Shown: in pieces, positions 1 to 7,636 of the stretch
Numbering within the stretch: the stretch's first letter is position 1
Layout of the letters: each line of letters opens with the position of its first letter
Assembly: GCA_018064385.1 (NCBI GenBank)
Contig: JAGHVI010000162.1
Coordinates: forward strand, 1 to 17,038
DNA length: 17,038 bases
Source: Candidatus Minthenecus merdequi
GTDB taxonomy: Bacteria; Bacteroidota; Bacteroidia; Bacteroidales; Paludibacteraceae
Direction: 5' to 3'
Position numbers and translations under genes: made by a program
Notes under the pieces: generated by a model
What the model was told of the DNA's origin: nothing
What the model saw: the letters and a program-made list of their open reading frames with translations, nothing else
Databases searched by the model: none

Positions 1-3000
1 CTACAGGAGTTTATTACGATACTCTTGCGACTCAGCATGGTTGCGACAGCATTGTCCGTTACATATTCAATGAACATAATACGTTTGAGTATTATCAGAC
101 TATTTCGATTTGTATAGGAGAGAGTTTTGATTTCTTCGGGCAGAAAATCAGTAACGCAGGAGATTATTCAAAGACATTCAAGACGGCATACGGATGTGAC
201 TCGGTTTATCATCTGCACTTGACGGTCAACCCTACTTATCTGTTTGTAACTGATACGGTTGTATGTGGTAATACATTCCGTTTCCGCAACAGGGAATACA
301 CAGCGTCAGGCACATACTATGATTCACTAAAGACGGCAACCGGTTGCGACTCGGTTTATCAATTGAACCTAAGATTGTATTCAAAAAATATAATTGACAA
401 GACACTTGATGTATGTGAAGGTGATTCGGTCTATATCCGAGGAAAACTTGTTCCAGCGACAGGAGTTTATTACGATACACTCAAGACGCACTATGGATGT
501 GACAGTATTGTCCGTTATATATTCAATGTTCATACATCATTTGATATTCACGATACTGTAAGTATATGTCAGGGTGATTATTATGATTTCAATGGGCGAA
601 GATTGACCGAGTCAGGTGATTATCTATTGAATTATAAGACAATCAAGGGGTGTGATTCTACTATTCACCTCAATTTGATTGTCAACCCATCATATTTTTT
701 CCAGATTGACACAACGTTGATTGCAGATCACTTCTTCTTCAACAATCGTATATATACTCAATCAGGAATCTATTATGATACATTGTCAACAAAGAATGGT
801 TGTGATTCGGTGTATGAGTTGAAACTTCATCTACATCCTGTATCTCCAATAACAGATGTTAATGTATCAGTTTGTCAAGGCGACTCGTTTGTGATACGCG
901 GCAAACTAGTTCCGGCAAAGGGTATATACTATGATACATTGTTGAATGTTTATGGCAGTGACAGTATCATACGTTATATATTCAACGTACACACGATTTA
1001 TAATGTTTACGATACGGCGACAATCTGTCAGGGTGATTATTACGATTTCAATGGCAGAAGGATTACCACGCCAGGTGATTATTTGTTGAATTACAAGACA
1101 ATTGAAGGATGTGATTCTATTATTCACCTCAATCTGTCTGTTAATCCATCATATTTCTTCCAGATAGATACAACATTGATAGCAGATCATTTCTTCTTTA
1201 ACGACCGTAAATATACAAAATCCGGAACATATTATGATACATTGTCAACGGTAAATGGTTGTGACTCGATTTATGAACTGAAGCTTCATCTTCGACCTAT
1301 ATCTCCAATAACCGATGTTAATATTTCAGTTTGTCAAGGCGACTCGTTTATGATACGCGGCAAACTGGTTCCAGCAATCGGCATATATTATGATACTATG
1401 CTGAACGTCTATGGCAGTGACAGTGTCATACGTTACATATTCAATGTACATACGATTTATAATGTTTACGATACAGCGACAATCTGTCAGGGAGAATATT
1501 ACGACTTCAATGGACGAAGATTGACCGAGTCTGGAGATTATTCATTGAACTATAAGACTATTGAGGGGTGTGACTCAATTCTCCATCTTCATCTGAAGAT
1601 AAATCCTTCGTACTTCTTCCAGGTTGACACAACGGTAGTGGCGGACTATTTCATTTTTAACTCGATAGTATATACCTCTTCTGGGACATATTATGATACA
1701 TTGTCAACAGTGAATGGTTGTGATTCGGTTTATGAATTGAAACTTCATCTTCATCCAGTCTCGCCAATCTCGGACATCAACATTTCGGTATGTCAGGGTG
1801 ATTCTTTCTACATTCGCGGCAAACTGGTTCCAGCTAAGGGTATTTATTACGATACTCTGCTGAACATCTATGGCAGTGACAGTATCATTCGATATATATT
1901 CAATGTTCATACGTCATACGACATATATGATACTGCATCTGTGTGTCAAGGTGAGTATTACGACTTCAACGGAAGAAAATTGACTGTTTCAGGCGATTAT
2001 TCGTTGAACTATAAGACTATAGAAGGGTGCGACTCAATTCTTCATCTTCACTTGACAGTCAATCCATCATATTTGTTCCAAATAGACACTACGTTGTGTG
2101 CAGATTATTTTGTGTTCAACGGTCGAACATACACTAAATCGGGAATCTATTACGATTCAATGTCAACAGTGAATGGTTGTGATTCTGTCTATAAACTTAA
2201 CTTAACTCTGAACCATTCATCGTCAGGCGGTGATGTATATCTGAAGATGTGCGAGGGCGATTCGTGTGTTATTGGAGGCAAGATAATCAGGCACTCTACG
2301 ATATTCATTGATACTTTGCTGAACAGCCATGGCTGTGACAGTACTATTCGTTACATAATAACGTTTGCGCCTTCGTTCCATTTCTATGATACAGTGTCAA
2401 TATGCAATAGCGATTCATACATATTCCAGGGTGAGACTATAACATCGCCTGGCGATTACGTTAAGAAATATGAAACTATTGGAGGATGTGATTCGGTTTA
2501 TCATCTTCATTTGGTTACATATCCAAAATACCTGTTCACCATTGATACTATAGTCTGTGGACATAGTTTCCGTTTCCACGGACGAGACTATACCAAATCG
2601 GGTACATATTACGACAGTCTTCGCACAATTCATGGTTGCGACTCTATATATGTACTCAATCTTTCGCTGCATCCAGAAGTTGTGACGGAATTGAATATAG
2701 ATGTGTGCGAGGGTGATTCGGTATATATCCGAGGCAAGAATGTTCCTGCGATGGGTATCTATTATGATACATTGAAGACGCATTATGGTTGTGACAGCAT
2801 TGTCCGATTTGTATTCAATGTTCATAGCACGTTCAACTTCTACGAATCTGCCTCAATCTGTCCTGGAGATATATATTATTTCCAAGGTAAGCCGATTAAC
2901 GAGGCAGGAGACTATGTCAAGACGTTCAAGACGGCATTTGGATGTGATTCAGTATATCATCTTCATTTAGAAATAAACCCTTCATATCTTTTTGTTATCG

Positions 3001-6000
3001 ATACCATTGCTTGTGGTCACACATTCCGTTTTCATAATAGAGAATATACTGCATCAGGCACATATTTTGACAGTCTTCATACACAAATAGGGTGTGATTC
3101 TGTCTATCAGTTAAACCTTTTGCTTTACCCTGAAGTGATGACGGATATTCACTTTGATGTTTGCGAAGGCGATTCAGTATATATTCGAGGCAAGAATGTA
3201 CCTGCGATGGGTATATATTATGACACACTTAAGACAAGGTATGGATGCGACAGTATAGTACGATACATATTCAACGTACATGGAACGTTCGAGATTTCGG
3301 AGGTTGCATCAATCTGTGCAAATGACACCTTCGACTTTCATGGCACTCTTCTTACGAATGGCGGTGATTATACCAAGGTTTTCAAAACGGAATCAGGTTG
3401 CGACTCGATATATCATCTGCATCTTGATGTTTTGCCATCTTATCTCTATATTGTTGATACTATAGCTTGCGGTGGTTCATTCCATTTCCATAACAAGTAT
3501 TATACAGAGTCGGGCACTTATTACGACAGTCTCCGTACGGTTTCGGGTTGTGACTCAATATACCAGTTAAACCTTAAACTATATCTACCGACTATGATAG
3601 ATATCAATTTAGATGTCTGCGAAGGTGATTCGATGTACATAGGAGGCAAGAAAATTCATGCTACGGGGGTATATTATGACACGTTGCTCACCAGTGAAGG
3701 GTGTTACGATATTCACCGTTATATATTCAATGTCAATAAGACATACGAGTTCCATAAAAATGTGGCTATCTGCCCTGGCGATGTTTATAATTTTTATGGC
3801 AGAAACATCACTACAGGAGGTGTATATTCGGAAACATTCAAGAGTGTCAAAGGTTGTGATTCTACTTATTACATCCATGTTTCAGTTAATCCATCGTACC
3901 TTATCGTCGTTGATACTACTGTATGTGCATATTCTTTCAATCTAAATGGCAAAGAATACACCAGTTCGGGTGTCTATTTTGATCAGTATTATACTATTAA
4001 TGGGTGTGATTCAGTCTATAAACTTATTCTCAGTTTGACAGAACCTCAGATTAACGAAATCTACCTTGACGTTTGTGACGGTGAATCAGTCACTATTCGA
4101 GATACTGTTATTTCTGCCTCTGGGGTCTATAACGACTCAATCTTCTTCCCTAATGGTTGCTATGCTATTGATAGATATGTGTTTAACATCCATCCTAAGA
4201 TTGAGATATTTGATACGATTAACATCTGTCAAGGCGAATACTATCCTTTCTTTGGTTCATTGATAAGCCTAAGTGGTGATTATGTCAACTATGGAAAGAC
4301 AATTTATGGTTGTGATTCTATTTGTCATCTACACTTAATTGTGCACCCTAATCATTATATTGAGGTAGATACCACCATCTGCGAGGATCAACCATTCTTC
4401 GTCAACGGCATTCAAATCAGGACATCTGGAGTATATTACCATAATTTCAAGACTAAGTATGGGTGCGACTCGACGATAGCTTACAACCTTACAGTGCGTG
4501 ATACAACGCATGTAGAGTATTATGATACAATCTGTGATAACGAGTCGTATATGTTTGCTGGTAAGAAGTATAATGTGACAGGTGTTTATAGAGATACCGT
4601 GAAATCGCAGTATGGTTGTGACATTATCAATACACTTTTCCTGACAGTCAATCCTACTTACAATATAGATAGGCAAATGACTGTCTGTGCGAATGAACTT
4701 CCTTTTATCTGGGAGGGACAAACGGTTAATGCAGGTGGTAAATATACAGCCAAATACACTTCGGTTTCGGGTTGTGACTCAGTAATAAACCTTGATTTGA
4801 CAGTAAACAGAACGCCTATTACATTCGATACAGTTTATAATTGTTCGGGTGGTAATTATCATTGGCATGATATGCTCATTACCTTGCCGGGTGATTATGC
4901 TGTCAATTTGCGAACTGATGAAGGTTGCGATGCGTTAGCTTTACTTCATTACGATACCGTTCCTATGGTTCGTGTCACAAGAGCTACGATTTGCAACGGA
5001 GATGGTTATCTCTTCCGTGGTACGACATATTATCACGATGGTATATATGATATTCATGCTCCATCTTCTTCTATCAATTGTGACACTATCTACCGATTGA
5101 TTCTTCATGTAGATACAACGCCTATATTCACAGATACTACTTTGGTTTTGTGTAACGTCACAGGTTATATGTTTGCTGGAAAGTTACTGACCAAGTCCGG
5201 TATATATTTCGATACAGTAATGACCGCAGGCGGTTGTTATCATATAACGAAACTTAATCTAACGATAGGAACAGATGTTTTGGTTGAACGTCAGTTTGAA
5301 ATCTGCTATGGTTCTTCAATTACATTCAGAGGCACAACCTATTCTACTTCAGGTGTCTTCTATGACAGTCTCATCTCATCTTCAGGTTGTGATTCTGTAT
5401 ATAAAATAGTGGTTAACGTACTTCCTACTTTCGTGATAGATTACGACACCCTTTACGTTTGTGGAGTCAACGATTCAGTATCATTCAACAACCGTTGGTA
5501 TAAGGCTGGCATATATTATTTTGTAGATTCCACTTCAACCGATCCTTGTCCAACACGTTACCGACTTGTGGTAAAAGACGAGTCGTACCGTTTTGATACT
5601 ATTGTTTCAATCTGTGCTTCGGAGGTGCCTTTCGTACATCCAGCCACAGGAAAGAGATATTATTATACAGGCAGTTATGATGACATTTATAGCACAGTAA
5701 AATATGGTTGTGACTCGGTTTACCATCTTGACCTTACGGTTCTGCCAGAGCCACGTCACGATACATTTGATACTATATGTCAAGGTGACCTCTATTACTT
5801 CAATGGAGTATATTATAAATCTGATACGTTAGTAATAGATACTCTCATAGCTACTAATTTCTGTGATTCGATAGACGTGCTTCACCTTAAGATGATTGTC
5901 AACCGAGACACCACAATTGCAGTTATCTGTCAGGGAGACAATTATGTTTGGCCTGTGAATAATAACATATATACAACGTCGGGTTATTATCATTATACAG

Positions 6001-6896
6001 ATTCGTTCTCATCGTTGCCGTGTCCAATACACCATGTACTTTCGCTGACAGTTGTTCCACCAATTGTTGTTGATGGGTTGGACATTGCATACGCTTGTGC
6101 TGACGATTCATTGTTCAATGTGAATGCCAATATAGCTCCTGGTTCTACGCCTCGAACTATTAATGTATATTTTGATCAGGCGGCGCACGATGCAGGTTTT
6201 GTTGATATGGTAGATACATTTGTCGGACGTTCATTCACGCTTCCAATGCCTACTATATATAACCGCAATAATGACCCATTATATTATATAACTCCAGGTT
6301 TGTACAATGTACGTATACAATTTGATAATGGTGTCTGCAACCCTCAATTCTCAGAGGCTACGGCAGTGCTTGAGGTTCGTTACCCATCGTTTATTCTTGA
6401 ACAGAACTGGAACGATGTAGTAGCTGTAACACGTTATAATCACCATGACAAGAATGGTAATGATATTTCATATACATTCTCGCGCTTTGAGTGGTTTGTT
6501 GATGGGTCGCCTATAGCTGGAGCATCCAAGTCTTATCTGTACAACGAAGGTCTTAGTCTTGTGGGACATGTAGTTTATGCGCGTCTAACTCGTACCGGTG
6601 AAAATACAGGTGTATTTACCTGTCCAATAACAGTTACGCAGATGCAGGAGAGTGGAGAATATCCAGTGGTCAATGGGCCTGCTAACATGCTGCGTCAAAA
6701 TAGTCCAATGACCTCATTCTCGGCAACAGAAGGCGGTCATTACACAATATATTCGATTTCGGGACATGCTATCTCGTCTGGTTCGTTCGAGGCTGATACA
6801 GACGTGAATATTTACCTGCCTTCGGTAGCTGGATGTTATATTCTTCATGTCCAAACAGAACACTTGTTCGAGAATTACAAAATAATTGTATATTGA
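1..6896 (+). CDS. Giant Cys-paired repeat protein, T9SS-exported surface/secreted protein (5' partial)
   Basis: The reading frame is open from base 3 with no start in the window, so the gene begins upstream; at least 2,297 residues are visible. From the left edge to about 6075 the protein is a chain of roughly 40 units of about 47-54 residues. A typical unit has Cys-x-Gly-Asp near its start, a Gly-x-Tyr-Tyr-Asp-Thr-Leu segment in the middle, and Gly-Cys-Asp-Ser 27-28 residues after the first Cys. About 200 non-repetitive residues follow (6076-6686), with a Trp-rich Ig-like stretch, and then a T9SS sorting tail. Similar Cys/GCDS repeats are known from secreted Bacteroidota proteins, so I infer outer-membrane translocation and an extracellular structural or adhesive role. 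Only the secretion route is well supported; the ligand is unknown. The stop TGA (6894-6896) overlaps the next gene's ATG, which implies co-translation with the thioesterase gene. Confidence 0.93.
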   Translation, partial: TGVYYDTLATQHGCDSIVRYIFNEHNTFEYYQTISICIGESFDFFGQKISNAGDYSKTFKTAYGCDSVYHLHLTVNPTYLFVTDTVVCGNTFRFRNREYTASGTYYDSLKTATGCDSVYQLNLRLYSKNIIDKTLDVCEGDSVYIRGKLVPATGVYYDTLKTHYGCDSIVRYIFNVHTSFDIHDTVSICQGDYYDFNGRRLTESGDYLLNYKTIKGCDSTIHLNLIVNPSYFFQIDTTLIADHFFFNNRIYTQSGIYYDTLSTKNGCDSVYELKLHLHPVSPITDVNVSVCQGDSFVIRGKLVPAKGIYYDTLLNVYGSDSIIRYIFNVHTIYNVYDTATICQGDYYDFNGRRITTPGDYLLNYKTIEGCDSIIHLNLSVNPSYFFQIDTTLIADHFFFNDRKYTKSGTYYDTLSTVNGCDSIYELKLHLRPISPITDVNISVCQGDSFMIRGKLVPAIGIYYDTMLNVYGSDSVIRYIFNVHTIYNVYDTATICQGEYYDFNGRRLTESGDYSLNYKTIEGCDSILHLHLKINPSYFFQVDTTVVADYFIFNSIVYTSSGTYYDTLSTVNGCDSVYELKLHLHPVSPISDINISVCQGDSFYIRGKLVPAKGIYYDTLLNIYGSDSIIRYIFNVHTSYDIYDTASVCQGEYYDFNGRKLTVSGDYSLNYKTIEGCDSILHLHLTVNPSYLFQIDTTLCADYFVFNGRTYTKSGIYYDSMSTVNGCDSVYKLNLTLNHSSSGGDVYLKMCEGDSCVIGGKIIRHSTIFIDTLLNSHGCDSTIRYIITFAPSFHFYDTVSICNSDSYIFQGETITSPGDYVKKYETIGGCDSVYHLHLVTYPKYLFTIDTIVCGHSFRFHGRDYTKSGTYYDSLRTIHGCDSIYVLNLSLHPEVVTELNIDVCEGDSVYIRGKNVPAMGIYYDTLKTHYGCDSIVRFVFNVHSTFNFYESASICPGDIYYFQGKPINEAGDYVKTFKTAFGCDSVYHLHLEINPSYLFVIDTIACGHTFRFHNREYTASGTYFDSLHTQIGCDSVYQLNLLLYPEVMTDIHFDVCEGDSVYIRGKNVPAMGIYYDTLKTRYGCDSIVRYIFNVHGTFEISEVASICANDTFDFHGTLLTNGGDYTKVFKTESGCDSIYHLHLDVLPSYLYIVDTIACGGSFHFHNKYYTESGTYYDSLRTVSGCDSIYQLNLKLYLPTMIDINLDVCEGDSMYIGGKKIHATGVYYDTLLTSEGCYDIHRYIFNVNKTYEFHKNVAICPGDVYNFYGRNITTGGVYSETFKSVKGCDSTYYIHVSVNPSYLIVVDTTVCAYSFNLNGKEYTSSGVYFDQYYTINGCDSVYKLILSLTEPQINEIYLDVCDGESVTIRDTVISASGVYNDSIFFPNGCYAIDRYVFNIHPKIEIFDTINICQGEYYPFFGSLISLSGDYVNYGKTIYGCDSICHLHLIVHPNHYIEVDTTICEDQPFFVNGIQIRTSGVYYHNFKTKYGCDSTIAYNLTVRDTTHVEYYDTICDNESYMFAGKKYNVTGVYRDTVKSQYGCDIINTLFLTVNPTYNIDRQMTVCANELPFIWEGQTVNAGGKYTAKYTSVSGCDSVINLDLTVNRTPITFDTVYNCSGGNYHWHDMLITLPGDYAVNLRTDEGCDALALLHYDTVPMVRVTRATICNGDGYLFRGTTYYHDGIYDIHAPSSSINCDTIYRLILHVDTTPIFTDTTLVLCNVTGYMFAGKLLTKSGIYFDTVMTAGGCYHITKLNLTIGTDVLVERQFEICYGSSITFRGTTYSTSGVFYDSLISSSGCDSVYKIVVNVLPTFVIDYDTLYVCGVNDSVSFNNRWYKAGIYYFVDSTSTDPCPTRYRLVVKDESYRFDTIVSICASEVPFVHPATGKRYYYTGSYDDIYSTVKYGCDSVYHLDLTVLPEPRHDTFDTICQGDLYYFNGVYYKSDTLVIDTLIATNFCDSIDVLHLKMIVNRDTTIAVICQGDNYVWPVNNNIYTTSGYYHYTDSFSSLPCPIHHVLSLTVVPPIVVDGLDIAYACADDSLFNVNANIAPGSTPRTINVYFDQAAHDAGFVDMVDTFVGRSFTLPMPTIYNRNNDPLYYITPGLYNVRIQFDNGVCNPQFSEATAVLEVRYPSFILEQNWNDVVAVTRYNHHDKNGNDISYTFSRFEWFVDGSPIAGASKSYLYNEGLSLVGHVVYARLTRTGENTGVFTCPITVTQMQESGEYPVVNGPANMLRQNSPMTSFSATEGGHYTIYSISGHAISSGSFEADTDVNIYLPSVAGCYILHVQTEHLFENYKIIVY
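399..4514 (+). repeat. Nine tandem A-B-C triplets (456-459 bp period) inside the giant surface protein gene
   Basis: The protein repeat has a higher-order period of three unit types. Type A (54 residues) carries C-x-GDS and IRGK and ends in RYIFNVH. Type B (47 residues) carries ICQGD, a GDY segment and HLHL, and ends in NPSY. Type C (51-52 residues) carries an FxFxxR segment, SGxYYD and GCDSVY. Type A units start at 399, 858, 1317, 1776, 2235, 2691, 3147, 3603 and 4059. The spacing is thus 459 bp for four steps and then 456 bp for four steps, always a multiple of three. Part of a tenth triplet lies at 1-398. Copies between 702 and 2078 are the most alike at DNA level, which suggests recent unequal crossing-over or slippage there; copies 8-9 are more diverged. 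Confidence 0.93.
4515..6075 (+). repeat. About ten degenerate single repeat units after the ordered triplets
   Basis: After the ninth triplet the same unit continues, but A/B/C identity is lost. About ten units follow, starting with variants such as TICDNES, TVCANEL, ATICNGD, EICYGSS and TICQGDL. Each still holds one Cys near its start and one about 28-35 residues later (GCDS, NCDT, GCYH, PCPT and similar). DNA similarity between units is low, so this is the older part of the array. The contrast with 702-2078 shows an array that grows in its middle or N-terminal part and decays toward the C-terminus. Confidence 0.85.
6687..6893 (+). other. T9SS C-terminal sorting domain (type A-like) coding segment
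   Basis: The last 69 residues have the pattern of T9SS cargo tails: a short beta-rich domain with a GGHYTIYSISGHAI strand pair, then a hydrophobic strand, then Gly-Cys-Tyr-Ile-Leu-His-Val, and a closing Lys-Ile-Ile-Val-Tyr at the very C-terminus. In this family the domain directs passage through the SprA-type outer-membrane channel and is usually cleaved by PorU on attachment to the surface. The machinery itself is not in this window. Confidence 0.85.
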
Positions 6897-7636
6897 TGCA
6901 TTCAGAATACTTTACTGTATATCATGTTGACTGTGACCGTAACGGAAGGTTGAAGACTGATGTATTTCAAGAGATGGTTCTTAATACGGCATGTCGTGCT
7001 GCCGAGGTTGGCGGTTTTGGTATTCCAGAGTTAAACCGTCAAGGGCGTACATGGGTTCTTGCCCGTTATCAACAGCATACCATATTGTATCCAAAGATAG
7101 GTGACACGTTACGAATAGATACTTGGATTGAGATTAACCGTATGTCCTTTTCGATGCGTAATTTCAGGGTTTTTCGCATAGATGGAAAGGAACACACTCT
7201 TTTGGCCGAAGCCCGTTCTGCTTGGGCTGTTATAGACTTGCAGTCGCGTGAGAATGTCAATTTTAATGATATTCCTAATTATCCTGAACCTGAGGGAGGT
7301 TCGGTGGAACTTCCTGTTCTGCCTCGACCTGACAGAAAAGCGGAGATGGTATCTACAACTCATCGGATAGTATATTCGGATCTTGACCAAAATGGACATT
7401 GCAACTCCTCGCGTCATTTACAGATTATGATTGATTCGCTTAACGATATTGATGGTATTTTTCCGTCAGACCTTTTGGTTTCGTACTCGCACGAAGTTTT
7501 TTTTGGTGAGGAGGTGACAATCAAAAGAACGAAGGATGGTTCGCCATACTTCTTGATATTCAATAAAGAAGGAACGCTTTGTGTGACTGCCTATTTTGTA
7601 TCACCTTTATTGTTGAAAAATGACAGGATTGACTAA
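6896..7636 (+). CDS. Acyl-ACP thioesterase (FatA/FatB family)
   Basis: A 246-residue protein that should hydrolyse acyl-ACP to free fatty acid in the cytoplasm. It has the double hot-dog layout of the plant FatA/FatB family. The first half contains WVLARYQ...YPKIGDTLRIDTW (residues 53-77), closely like the plant pattern. The second half contains D164-x-N166-x-H168 in the segment SDLDQNGHCN, and Glu200. These match the Asp, Asn, His and Glu residues implicated in plant FatB activity. The Cys that follows the Glu in plants is Val201 here. The ATG at 6896 is chosen because it overlaps the upstream stop as TGATG and because the family homology begins there; the open frame upstream lies inside the preceding gene. 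Its 3' end overlaps the ATPase gene by 17 bp. Physiological substrate chain length cannot be read from the sequence. Confidence 0.93.
   Translation: MHSEYFTVYHVDCDRNGRLKTDVFQEMVLNTACRAAEVGGFGIPELNRQGRTWVLARYQQHTILYPKIGDTLRIDTWIEINRMSFSMRNFRVFRIDGKEHTLLAEARSAWAVIDLQSRENVNFNDIPNYPEPEGGSVELPVLPRPDRKAEMVSTTHRIVYSDLDQNGHCNSSRHLQIMIDSLNDIDGIFPSDLLVSYSHEVFFGEEVTIKRTKDGSPYFLIFNKEGTLCVTAYFVSPLLLKNDRID

Noticed and set aside
702..2078. Sequencing or assembly error as the cause of the missing cysteines
   Set aside because: The substitutions differ between copies (Ile, Ile and Val in place of Cys) and the surrounding DNA has independent silent changes, so three separate blocks carry them rather than one duplicated error.
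232..4721. Several minus-strand ORFs of 60-136 codons opposite the repeat array (for example 2415-2825 and 4335-4721)
   Set aside because: They recur with the repeat period and reflect the array's codon pattern; their proteins have no plausible composition and the plus-strand frame is continuous with clear domain structure.
6833..6895. Upstream in-frame extension of the thioesterase gene
   Set aside because: It lies wholly inside the T9SS tail of the previous gene; family homology and the TGATG overlap both point to the ATG at 6896.
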